NCBI RefSeq assembly: GCF_958298935.1 | Contig: NC_084927.1 | Coordinates: forward strand, 38,568,501 to 38,632,500 | Reading direction: 5' to 3' | From: Phragmites australis | Lineage: Eukaryota > Streptophyta > Magnoliopsida > Poales > Poaceae | DNA length: 64,000 bases | In this document: piece by piece, positions 1 through 10,240 of the stretch | Layout: every line of letters starts with the position of its first letter | How positions within the stretch are numbered: position 1 is the first letter of the stretch | The notes under the pieces: generated by a model | Seen by the model: only the letters and a program-made list of their open reading frames with translations | Database searches by the model: none | What the model was told of the DNA's origin: nothing | Program-made: the position numbers and the translations under genes

Positions 1-84
1 TGGCCAACCGCCTATTATCCTGCTATCCGTCCGTCGTTGTTGCCACGTTTTCGTTTCGATCTCATCCGACCCAAAACCAAATAG

Positions 85-1267
85 GAGTTTTTTTTTATTT
101 TTATATTTTTTCGATTAAAAATTTAAATAAATAAATTCCTCGTGGAAACAATTGCAAAACTAGACGCCTACCGTCCTCTAAGGGGGCGGTAAGCAGTCCC
201 GAAGTCTCTTACCGCACTCTCAGGGGGCGGGTAGCCTTACAGCCCACTGAGGGGGCGGGTAGCTACAGTACGCGAACAGTAAACCTCACTGAACAGTACT
301 TCGAAGTTTAATTTTGTTATTATCTTCTCTGTTCAAAACAATGAACAGTACTTCGAAGTTTAATTTTATTATTATCTTCTCTATTTAAAATAGTGATGTT
401 CTGTTGCTCCAAAAATCCTAAAACTTTTTGTACGTGTTACATAATACATGTGCAACCCATTTTAATTGAATTCACCCAAAAATCCTATGTAAAATTTAAA
501 CTAAAATTATCCAAAAAAGACTACTTTTATAAACTCTAGCAATTGTTAACGCCTCAAATAAATTTCTAAAAATCTGTTAAAATTCACTAATATTCTTCTT
601 ATGTGATGTGATAATTTCTAAAATTATTTTTAGCTCTAGGTTTATATATGTTTGAATTCAAATTAAGTTAAAAGAAGAATATCACATGAAATTATAAAAA
701 TACATATAAATAGTGCATCACAAAGGAATCCACTTTTTTACCATATAATCAGGCTAAAAATAATTTTAGAAATTATCACATCACATAAGAAGAATATTAG
801 TGAATTTTAACAGATTTTTAGAAATTTATTTGAGGCGCTAACAATTGCTAAAGGTTATAAAAGTAGTCTTTTTTGGAGAATTTTAGTTTAAATTCTACAC
901 AGGATTTTTGGATGAATTCAATTAAAATGGGTTGCACATGTATTATATAACACGTACAAAAAGTTTTAGGATTTTTGAAGCAACAGAACATCACTATTTT
1001 TAATAGAGAAGATAGTAGCAAAACTAAACTTCGAAGTACTGTTCACTGAGGTTTACTGTTCGCGTGCCGTAGCTACCCGCCCCCTCAGAGCTACCGCCCC
1101 CTGAGAGGGCGGTAAGAGACTTCGGGATTGCTTACCGCCCTCTCAGGAGGCGGTAAGTCCCTTACCGTCCCCTCAGGGGTGGTAGGCGTGTAGTTTTGTA
1201 ATTGTTTTCACGAGGAATCTATTTATTTAAATTTTTAATCGAAAAAATAAAAAAATAAAAAAAACTC
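85..1267. mobile_element. Fold-back Mutator-type (MULE) non-autonomous element
   Basis: The element is one large imperfect palindrome. The left arm (about 85-636) and right arm (about 753-1267) are reverse complements over almost their whole length, around a loop of roughly 115 bp. It starts GAGTTTTTTTT and ends AAAAAAAACTC. It is flanked by a perfect 10 bp direct repeat AACCAAATAG (75-84 and 1268-1277), which fits the 9-11 bp target duplications of the Mutator superfamily. Both arms carry GC-rich blocks built on GGGGGCGG next to GGTAAG. There is no open reading frame for a transposase, so it must be non-autonomous. The superfamily call rests on duplication length and the long terminal inverted repeats. 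Confidence 0.82.
288..392. repeat. About 52 bp tandem duplication in one arm of the fold-back element
   Basis: The segment beginning CAGTACTTCGAAGTTTAATT occurs twice in a row in the left arm, but its complement occurs once in the right arm (around 1000-1045). The duplication therefore arose after the palindrome formed and would bulge out of the hairpin. Confidence 0.75.
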
Positions 1268-1277
1268 AACCAAATAG

Positions 1278-2481
1278 ACCTCCACCGTCCCTACTTTCTG
1301 CAATTGCAACTGGGCTTCATGGATCCATGGATGGGACTAAGCTAAGCCCATGCATATCCGCTCTTTATCACTTTCATGATGCTCCTAGCTGCTGTAATAT
1401 TTACATTGCCGAGCGCTAATTAAACAAAAGATAAAAAAAATAACACACAAAAGACATATGATGTAGTCCGGTATCATGCCTCTTTATTATTCATTATATG
1501 TATAATTTGAGAATCACTCCTCTTCTTATATGGGTGCGCAGAGACTTCTTTTACATGAACTAACCATATGTGGACTAAACTTCCTACCATTAATGTTCTT
1601 AAGGCTCACGCACTTAGAAGGATATTTCTATTGTCTTATATTATCAAAATCATCGTTTCTTGATTGGGGACGACTACTTTCTCGTGAGTTTCAATGAACA
1701 CACGAACGGCGCAAGGGAATAAGATTCTCTAACGTAACTATACCGTGACGTGACTACTGACATATGGGCTAACTCTTAGTGGACCCCATATGTCAGTGAA
1801 GAAGTCATCACGTGCAATTACGTTAGAGGAACCGCTTACAAACATAAGGTATAGTCTGATACCACTACTCTTTATTGATCATTGTGTTTGCAACTTGAAA
1901 CCCCCTGGTCTCCTAGTATGAGATGATGTAAACCTTTTCCGTGGATAGGTTACTATCATTGATGGACTTGAAGGCCACTAATCCTGTTTCGCGGGTGTTC
2001 GTGCGTGCTAAGTAACGGACGATGGGCTGTCGGGATGCCCGGAAACCTAGGTAGAGGCAGGGAGGGGGGTAGGTCAAGATGGGGAGTGGCCTGCGGACTC
2101 AGCCGGACCTTGCATTGATTGAGCCGCGCGCAGTTGAATTTTTTTGCTGAAAAAATTTGTTAAAAAAAGCTTGTATTGGAAATTTTGTTCCAAAAAGTTT
2201 GTGCTGGAATTTTATTCTAAACTTTTCTCGTGCAAACTTTTTCTCAAAACTTTTGAGCTAGGCATTTATTAGATAGGCTATATTATGAGAACAGCGACCG
2301 CGTGTTAATATATTTAGCCACTTCCATGTCCTTCTAGATATAGCAGCCTACTCTACTCTATCTACCTTCACATTTTGGTAATCAATCAACAGGCACTCTG
2401 TAGCGTACGTACCTAATTGGACGTGCAATTAATCGAGGATTAGATTACCGTAAGAACGAGACTAATTACCACGCAATGCAG
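1278..2481. other. Non-coding stretch, probably intron of the NPF gene
   Basis: No coding region is visible. The stretch is mostly AT-rich. It ends in an acceptor-like sequence (ACGCAATGCAG at 2471-2481) immediately before the NPF exon, so it is best read as the 3' part of an intron whose upstream exons lie outside the window. It also contains a small hairpin at 1724-1831. Confidence 0.5.
1724..1831. repeat. Short inverted repeat, MITE-like hairpin
   Basis: TCTCTAACGTAA on the left is matched by the complement TTACGTTAGAGG on the right, and the inner arms (ACTGACATATGGG / CCCATATGTCAGT) also pair. The whole unit is about 108 bp. No clear target duplication was found, so the transposon class is open. 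Confidence 0.5.
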
Positions 2482-3786
2482 GGGTACAGCATGCTCACAC
2501 TGTCGTCGACTCTGCCGGGGCTGCGGCCGTCGCCGACGTGCACGGACGGCAACTCCTTGCTCAGCTGCAAGCCTGGGTGGGCGCAGGTGGCCTTCTTCTA
2601 CGTGTCCCTCTACCTCGTCGCCCTGGCGCAGGGCGCCGATAAGCCCTGCGGCCTGGCCTTCGCCGCGGATCAGTTCGACGCCGACCACCCAAAGGAGCGC
2701 GCCTCCCGCGGCTCCCTCTTCAACTGGTGGTTCTTCTGCATGGCCGTCGGCATATCTGTCGCCGTCTCACTCGTCGGCTACATCCAGGAGAACGTGGGAT
2801 GGGGCGTCGGCTTCGGCACTCCCTGCGCCGTCGTGCTCTGCGCCTTCACCGTTTTCCTGCTCGGCACCCCCACCTACCGCGTCTACGCGCCCACGACCTC
2901 TGGTGGCGAGTCCCCCTTCGTCCGCCTCGCCCGCAGCCTCGCCGCCAAAACAGGAGGTCGTCATCTCCTTGCTTCGGACTCCCAGTCCCAGGAGGAAGAA
3001 GAAGAAGAAGCAGCAGCAGCAGCAGATGCCCGTTGCGTGCTTCGGCTGCTGCCCATCTGGGCGACGAGCCTGGCGTACGGCGTGGTGTACGCGCAGATCA
3101 TGACGCTTTTCAACAAGCAGGGCCGCACCCTGGACCGCCGCATCGGCGGCGGCCTGGAGCTGCCACCCGCGGCGCTGCAGACGTTCGGGCCGGCGAGCAT
3201 CCTGCTGTTCGTGCCCATCTACGACCGCGCGCTGGTGCCGGCGCTCCGCTGGGCGACGGGCAACCCGTCAGGGCTGAGCATGCTGCAGCGCGTGGGCGCG
3301 GGCATGGCGACGTCCCTGGCGGCGGTGTCGGTGGCAGCGCTGGTGGAGGGCCGGCGGCTTGCGACAGCGCGGGAGCACGGGCTGGTGGACGATCCTGGAG
3401 CGACGGTGCCGATGAGCTGGGTCTGGCTGGTGCCGCAGTACGCGATGATGGGGGTGGCGGACGTGCTGGCGGTGGTGGGGCTGCAGGAGCTCTTCTACGA
3501 CCAGATGCCCGACGGCCTCCGAAGCCTGGGGCTGGCGCTCTACCTCAGCGTCATGGGCATTGGCGGCTTCATCAGCAGCTTCCTCATCTCGCTCATCGAC
3601 GGCATCACCGGGAGGAGCGGCGGAGACAGCTGGTTCGCGGACAACCTGAACCGCGCGCACCTGGACTACTTCTACTGGCTGCTGGCGGCGCTGAGCGCCG
3701 TGGAGCTCGCGCTCTTCCTCTGCTTCGCGCGCTCCTACGTCTACAAGCGCTACAGCCTCATCTCCTCCTCCGTAAACCAAAAATAA
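2482..3786 (+). CDS. NPF (NRT1/PTR family) proton-coupled transporter, C-terminal exon (partial)
   Basis: This 434-residue exon matches the C-terminal three quarters of plant NRT1/PTR family proteins, membrane carriers of nitrate, peptides or hormones. It resembles the NPF5 branch: family phrases include GADKPCGLAFAADQFD, SLFNWWFF, QMPDGLRSLGLALYLS and a C-terminal HLDYFYWLLAALS. Family members are about 570-600 residues. The first membrane helices and the ExxER proton-coupling motif are missing. The reading frame enters through an acceptor (TGCAG, 2477-2481), giving Gly-Tyr-Ser-Met-Leu-Thr-Leu, which lies inside the third helix region in relatives, so the Met at 2476 or 2491 is not a real start. 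The central cytoplasmic loop has a low-complexity Glu/Ala run (about 2993-3025). The upstream exons are either before base 1 or lost; substrate cannot be predicted. Confidence 0.85.
   Translation, partial: GYSMLTLSSTLPGLRPSPTCTDGNSLLSCKPGWAQVAFFYVSLYLVALAQGADKPCGLAFAADQFDADHPKERASRGSLFNWWFFCMAVGISVAVSLVGYIQENVGWGVGFGTPCAVVLCAFTVFLLGTPTYRVYAPTTSGGESPFVRLARSLAAKTGGRHLLASDSQSQEEEEEEAAAAADARCVLRLLPIWATSLAYGVVYAQIMTLFNKQGRTLDRRIGGGLELPPAALQTFGPASILLFVPIYDRALVPALRWATGNPSGLSMLQRVGAGMATSLAAVSVAALVEGRRLATAREHGLVDDPGATVPMSWVWLVPQYAMMGVADVLAVVGLQELFYDQMPDGLRSLGLALYLSVMGIGGFISSFLISLIDGITGRSGGDSWFADNLNRAHLDYFYWLLAALSAVELALFLCFARSYVYKRYSLISSSVNQK
2993..3025 (+). repeat. Coding trinucleotide repeat (GAA/GAG then GCA/CAG)
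   Basis: Six acidic codons followed by alanine codons form a microsatellite in the NPF central loop. Such runs often vary in length between cultivars. Confidence 0.8.
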
Positions 3787-5190
3787 CTAGCTGGTACCCC
3801 GTCCGTTGCCACGGGTGTTAGGAGTTGTCCACATATTTATGTATCAATAATATTTTGACTAGCTACAATATATCCTATAATATACATGACAAAAGGTCCG
3901 TTGATATTAGAGGGATTTTTGGTCCATTGATATTGGGGGTGGGGGTCATGACGTCAGCTTTTCATTTCATTTGCGATTTAGAACATCATGCATATTTGAT
4001 CCTGGTGATTGCGATATGACCATGATCCATAAATGCTGAAAAGTGTAGTCGTGCAAAAAGCATCACTGAATACTGAACCAAAGACTTGTTAATGGAGAAG
4101 CTAACTTTGGCAAATGCAAATAGCCAATCTAAGCTGGCCAATAGGCACTGAAGATGATGTCCGTATAATGATCTAGTTTTAATGGCTGTTCACCTGTTTC
4201 GTGACTACAAAACCACTGCTAGTAGTGAAGTAGCAACTTGCCGATTTGAAGCTGACTTAAAGATGTCTAGATATTGACTATATAATGAAATTAATTAACA
4301 GTACCATGACTACAAAACCCACATTTCAACATGTTTAAAAATCTCAGATATAGACATGATGTATTAGTTGACTAATTGAAGGAATATAATTGGCAGACAA
4401 ATCCTCAATAAAAACTATATCTTTAATATATAAAAACTATATACGTACATAAATATGAGTGAGGCTCTAAGGAACTATTTCAAAATAATACAAATTTCTT
4501 TACTCAAATTTGAGTGTTATATAAAGCGGAATAAATATTTTGCGGCTCATTTTAAGCAAAAATCTCAGATAAAAACATGATGTATTAGTTGAGTAACTGG
4601 AGGAATGAAATTGGTAGATAGATCCTCAATGAAAACTATATCTTTAATATATAAAAACTACGTACATACACAAATATGAATACAAATATGAATGATGCTC
4701 TAAAGAACTATTTTAAGATAATACAAATTTCTTTACTCGAATTATCTTGTTATATAAAGCGGAAAAAATGTGTAGCTCATTTGAAGTAAAGAGACTAATG
4801 ACTACCTCTATGCAACTTTATGATGCTCATGTAAAGACTTGATGCCAGTTGGCACTCAGATTATTGTCCAGGACATCTAGTGTACCTCTAGTACCATACC
4901 GATCCTAACGGATTGAGCCAATAATCTCATCATACGAATATCTAGTCTATATACTCACTCATCAAGATACACGCATTCAGAGTCTAATCAAGCGTGATAC
5001 TACAATTGTTACACTGTGCGTATCAGCTAATTGATCCAGAGATTGATACATGAGGCCAAGGAGATCTTGTGTTTGAGGATCTTACACAATAGATTTAGCT
5101 GCAAGTGGACTTGTAGTGTCTGTCATGTGTGGAGGTGTAGCGCTAGAGTGGAGTAGTTGTAAACTTGGAATTTTTTATGTACGTTTTTTA
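3787..5190. other. Intergenic, AT-rich; no gene seen
   Basis: This holds the presumed 3' UTR of the NPF gene and AT-rich spacer. A tandem duplication occupies 4340-4793. Short open frames here have no recognisable product. Confidence 0.5.
4340..4793. repeat. Two-copy tandem duplication, unit about 221-233 bp
   Basis: The segment starting AATCTCAGAT with ATGATGTATTAGTTGA at 4340 recurs at 4561. Both copies contain CTATATCTTTAATATATAAA and GTTATATAAAGCGGAA in the same order. The copies have diverged by scattered substitutions and small indels. Confidence 0.8.
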
Positions 5191-5809
5191 GGTGTGTATG
5201 CTTAGTTGAGCGAAGTTGAATGGGGTGAGATGGTACTGGATGGATGAGATGAGATGGAATTGAATGAGGTGGTATAAATAGGCTGTTTGATTAGATGTAT
5301 GAGATGATATGAGAATGTGTTTGGTTGGATGTATTGGATGCTACGAGAATGTAATTAGTTGCTTAAAAGTAATGTATTATATCAATTTATAACTTAATTA
5401 TTTTATAGAAATGATAATTTTTATATTTATCAGCAAACTATGCTAATTAGTACTAATCATTACTAATTCCAGTTAGTTGTTAATAATTATCACTAAATAC
5501 CTAAAATAATAATTAGTTATGGTTAATAACATTTGATTGCAACTAATGATTAACTAAAAGTCCTTAATAACCACGGATAGTTACTAATCATCATCAGTTG
5601 CAAGTGATTAGCGGAGTTGACGAAACTTGTACGTGATTGTTCGGCCGATTTTGCCGCATAGCTCAGTATCATATCTTCTTGATATATTTTAAAAATCTAA
5701 ATCATCTTATCTAAACGAACTGATACCATTTAACAAAACAGATACTAAAATATACTCAGATCTCATATTAACTCATACATATATCAATTCATTCAACCAA
5801 CTAAGCACA
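5191..5809. mobile_element. Tourist-like (PIF/Harbinger) MITE
   Basis: Terminal inverted repeats pair GTGTATGCTTAGTTGAGCG on the left with the complement of CAACCAACTAAGCACA on the right. A TTA trinucleotide flanks both ends (5188-5190 and 5810-5812), the duplication typical of Harbinger elements. The 619 bp interior is AT-rich without coding capacity. The TIRs are imperfect, so this is probably an older insertion. Confidence 0.55.
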
Positions 5810-5812
5810 TTA

Positions 5813-6319
5813 GGGAAGTCGGCTGTCATGGATCCATCCATCGCTCCAGAGTCAGACAAATTAGAGCCCCACACCAACATAATTCAGCCAGCCTCCTTGG
5901 CTGTCTGGCTATTTTATTGAAATTTGTTTCGTGATGCATACACACTCGTGATCTATTTGGCTATTTTATTTTAGCGTCAAAATCATGAGCGGATGTTGAT
6001 TCTCTCACGGTCTCAGAGCATATCCGTTTGCACCAAAGGACATCTTCGGAGCATATTCATTCCATCCATTTTGAATAGCAAAAGGGAGTTACTAGTCAAT
6101 CACTATTTGGTGCCAACATAAAATTAAGGAGGTTAATCATTATGAATTTAACGCTCTTTTCTTGTACTACTAGTCAGCAAAAGAAGGCAATAGTAAAAGA
6201 AGCTTTTCTCCACTGAAAAACTGATTTAGTTTCTGCCAGAAAAATGAAGCAAAAAAGGAAGAGAGAGAGAGCGATTTTTGTAGGAGTTGGCGGCTGGATG
6301 GGTGACAGCGGATAGATAG
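5813..6319. other. Intergenic / promoter region of RMR gene
   Basis: There is no open frame of note. A short GA-rich run (about 6260-6275) precedes the CT- and GC-rich leader of the next gene. Confidence 0.4.
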
Positions 6320-7530
6320 GCTCAACATCCACCCCGGTCCAGCTCACCACTGCGCGACGCGGCTCGACCCCGCGGATAGCTGCCGACTCGCTCCCCGACT
6401 CGTCCTTCCGGTTGCCATCCTCCTCCCGGGCGGCCGCCGCCTCCTGCTCCGCTCGTCTCCTCCACCACTGCAGCCCGTTGTCTCATGGCAGCCGACGTCC
6501 CCATTGCCGCTGCTACTCCAGGTCCGCATCCGCATCCGCATCCGCATCGATTCCACTTTTGTTGTTTCCATCGCCAGCTCTGTCGGATCAAAATCTGTCA
6601 AAGATTCGTGCTTTCCTCGTCAATTTCATGCTCTACAGGTTATGGTTTGCTATCCACTATCCAGGATGATTCTGTCATGGGCGATGATTTGGCTACTGGT
6701 TCCGAGGGTCAGGGCTTGGTTCTAAACGAGATTAGATGCGCCCACTCCTGCTGCGCCTCTGGAGGCTCGGATTCGAGATGCCTTCTCTAGCCTTCTCTTG
6801 CCTTAGGTTTCCGTTGCCGTCGAGCGAGCCCCCGCTTAGTTATGGTCATCTGTTCACCCGAATTTCCCTCTTCTGTGGTAATTATCCTACTTTCTGGAGT
6901 GTCATCATCTAGCGTTGTGGTGCTTAAGAATAATATTCCCGATCAGTGCTTCCTAACTTTTGGAAATTGTTAGTGGTTGGAGATTTGTAGTTCAGGACCA
7001 TACCATGTCTCCTATCACTTGTTTCTTTTGTCACAATTCAATTCCCTTTTTGAAAGGCCACTTACTGGATTTATTCTTGACTTGTTTGATAACCACAGGA
7101 TGGGGAACTTTCTCCCCTGACCCTTATATTTGGAAGGTCGGCTGTTGGTTCGCCAATTTTGGAAATTACAAGTGCATAGAATAATTTTCCTCCTTCTCAT
7201 TGTGTTCTTCTACCTTGTTCCTTACTGAATTTCTGGGAGCTAAAGGTGTAAATATTACATCTTTCCAGCTTCTACGCCAAATTCCTGCTCTTTTTGGCTT
7301 AATGTTAGGGATAAAATGCCAAAAGAATCTCGACATTGTCTGTTTCGGTTGCCAGGAATAGTAGCTGATTGTTGCTTTGTGACTGCAGGTACAGATGTTG
7401 GTCGTTAACTGCATGCAGAGACACCGATTTGGAGTTTTGAAGTATTGAGCTGGTTGTCCATTTTGTCGATTTTGTTGCTGTAATTCGTAAAAACCAGCTG
7501 GCATTTCTTCTAGGGCTTGGAATTGCTAAG
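6320..7530 (+). other. Probable 5' leader exon(s) and leader intron of the RMR gene
   Basis: Base composition changes sharply near 6320 to a C-rich sequence with CT tracts, typical of a grass 5' UTR. A donor-like CCAG/GTCCGC sits near 6520. Acceptor-like sites occur at about 7389 (GACTGCAG) and 7513 (TTCTTCTAG), the latter 18 bases before the start codon. The exact leader splicing cannot be fixed without transcript data. An upstream ATG at 6485 opens a short frame. Confidence 0.45.
6523..6549 (+). repeat. (CGCATC)n microsatellite
   Basis: About four copies of CGCATC occur in tandem at the putative leader exon/intron border. Confidence 0.85.
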
Positions 7531-10240
7531 ATGAAGGGTAGAAGAGGATCGATGATATTCCTTCTCTTTGTTTGTGGGATGGTCTGTCTCATGGCTCAGC
7601 TGGGAGCTGCTAATGTAGTGCTAATGGGGAATAATCTGACCTTGTCATTCGATGACATTGAGGCGAGCTTTGGTAAGTTCTGGACATCTTACAGCCATTT
7701 AGCTTTGTCAGTTACTGACTACTACTACCGGATGCCACTTCATGCAAACCTCTTTTTTTGCGTGCCTTGCCTATATGCTCAATTAATATTTGGTCTTCTT
7801 AGTTGCACCTGCTGAACTTTGGTTATGTGTGATTGCATTGCACTACCTCCTAGTCTGTTCTTGTTGTTTTATATCAATTCCCTGAATAAAATTAAGCTTG
7901 AATTTCTTCTTTTGATTTTGTAATGCTGCATTTGTGCAAGGTTCTCCTATCCTTTTTCACTGCCATGGAGTATGTATTGTATCGTATTTTTAAAGGCTTG
8001 AACATGTCATTTCAATTTTGCTTGCAGCTCCAGGGGTGAAAGGGTCAGGTGTTAATGGCGTAGTTTATACTGCTGAACCTTTGAACGCCTGCAGCCCGTT
8101 AACAACCAAAGTAGTCAAGGGTCCGCCATCTCCCTTCGCTTTGATTATAAGAGGTGGATGCACATTTGATGAGAAAGTCAGAAATGTGCAGGATGCTGGA
8201 TTCAAAGCTGCAATAGTATATGACAACGAAAATAGCGGGGTTCTGGTTTCAAGTAATTTACCTTGTCACTCATGCTTGTTCCTTTTCCATTTTCTTAATT
8301 CCACTTGTGTAGCTGTGTGATGCTCTTTATTCATAGCATGGCCAACACAAATATATGCCCCTTTTTTTAGCACCTCTCCACGTTTACCTGTAGATAGCTA
8401 TGCACTAAGTAGAGACAAGACAGATGCACAAGCGAATGCTTTCAGCTTTGTCCAAACACAGATAGTTATGCAGATCATGCCCAAATAAATAAATGATAAA
8501 AATCAACTGCACAACTGGATACATTTTCATTCCATCAATTTATTTTGACAGTCGATCGTATATTTTCTGTACCGTCTAACTAGAAATGTTACAGTGGCTG
8601 GAAGCTCAAGTGGTATTCATATATATGCTGTGTTCGTCTCGAAGGCCTCGGGGGAAGTGTTGAAGAAATTTTCAGGCCATTCTGATGTAGAGGTGTGGAT
8701 ACTACCTGCGTTTGAAAACTCAGCCTGGTCAATCATGGCAATCTCATTCATATCACTGCTTGCCATGTCTGCTGTACTAGCAACGTGTTTCTTTGTGAGA
8801 AGACATCGAATAAGGAGGGACCAGCCTAGAATTCCAGAAGTTCGAGAATTCCATGGAATGAGCAGTCAACTAGTTAAGGCAATGCCCAGTCTTATTTTCA
8901 CAGAAGTGCAAGAAGATAACTGCACATCATCAATGTGTGCCATTTGCTTGGAAGACTACAACATTGGAGAAAAGCTAAGGGTGCTGTCTTGCCGTCACAG
9001 TATGTTTGGCTGACTTTATAACACCATAACTGCCTTTTTGTTGCACTGTAGTAACATGACTGTTTGGGCTCTGCCACATCCAGTAGATCTTTTGCAAAAC
9101 TTGGCACATCAATCTGCTATAATGTACTTTTGAGTCTTCGAATTTGGAAAAAGAAAAGGAGAACCTGTGCAAGATCTGTTAGCACTTAGCACCATGTCGT
9201 GTAACAACAAACCCTATAATCTGTAAATCAAAATCATTTAAGCGCTCTCCTTTTTATTGATTTTGGCCATCTCTTGCTAAATGTCTGATACATCTTGGCA
9301 AGTTCTTCCTTTTAGTAGCCACTTCTTAGTCCTTAGGCATAGAGAATATTGCAAATTTTATTGATGAAAAATAAATCAATTTATGCACCGAATGAATTGT
9401 ACCATCTGGATACACTCATCTATACAAAGAACGCTATGTTTAAGTTTACACACTGATATTTATGCTTATTACCTTGCAGAGTTCCATGCAGCTTGTGTGG
9501 ACCTGTGGCTCACTTCTTGGAGAACATTCTGTCCTGTATGCAAGCGAGATGCAAGGAACGGAGTATTAGACCTTCCTGCCTCGGAAATTACACCGTTGCT
9601 TTCTTCTGCAGTTCGCTTACCTCCTCAGTCATCTTCATTCCGGTCGAGTGTGGCAGCATCCCCTCCCAGACCAATAAGCCGCCGTCCATCATTGCACTCC
9701 GTTTCCCATGCTTACTCTGTTTCTATTACTCCCCACTCTCCCAACCCCCTCAGATCTTACACAAACTCGCCTGCCATCAGTATAAGTAGAAGCAATGCGA
9801 ACCTCGCAAACATGTCGTCTCCCCATCCTCGCATCTCACACATCGCCTCGACACACTCTTTGGTTGGCAGCCATTTATCTCCACCATTCAGTATAAGGTA
9901 CTCATCACCCCATGTATCCCATTATGGCTATGGATCACCCAGTATACATGTCAGTTCATCCTATATCTCCAATTCTGGGTATGGGTCTTCAAGTTACTAT
10001 CTTGGATCATCCAGCCAGCACCGCTCATACCTAAGGCGGTATGGAGAATCAGGGCCAAGCCTGTGTAGCATGAGCCCTCAATCGCCACAACAGTCCCAGC
10101 TGCCCCATGGTGAGTCAGAGACAAATCTAGCAGGCACATCATCAGCTCAGTCCTTGCGGCAATCCTACCTGAGACACTGCGCTGATTCAGATGCAAGTTT
10201 ATCTGAAATGACGTCAGCTCAATCGTTGCCGGGATGCTAA
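7531..10240 (+). CDS. RMR-type receptor: PA domain, transmembrane, RING-H2 (vacuolar sorting receptor)
   Basis: Four exons, 7531-7672, 8028-8252, 8595-8999 and 9480-10240, join in frame to 510 residues. An N-terminal signal peptide (hydrophobic core [15 protein letters not shown]) precedes a lumenal protease-associated domain (about 35-155; [29 protein letters not shown]). One membrane span follows at about 165-190, then a cytosolic RING-H2 finger from residue 237 (CAIC, CRHKFHAAC, CPVC). The His pair is completed across the exon 3/4 junction (CAC A / AG TTC). This order defines the ReMembR-H2 family, which sorts storage proteins to protein-storage vacuoles through binding of C-terminal propeptides. 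The Ser/Pro-rich C-terminal tail (about 280-510) is long, as in the longer plant members. All introns are GT-AG. Confidence 0.92.

Noticed and set aside
2112..2134. TGATTGAGCCGCGC resembles the 5' part of miR171.
   Set aside because: The 3' seven bases do not match and no complementary star arm lies within 300 bp on either side, so there is no hairpin precursor.
2727..3821. A 364-codon plus-strand frame overlapping the NPF exon.
   Set aside because: An Arg/Gly/Ala-rich out-of-frame shadow of the transporter exon, which has the real domain matches.
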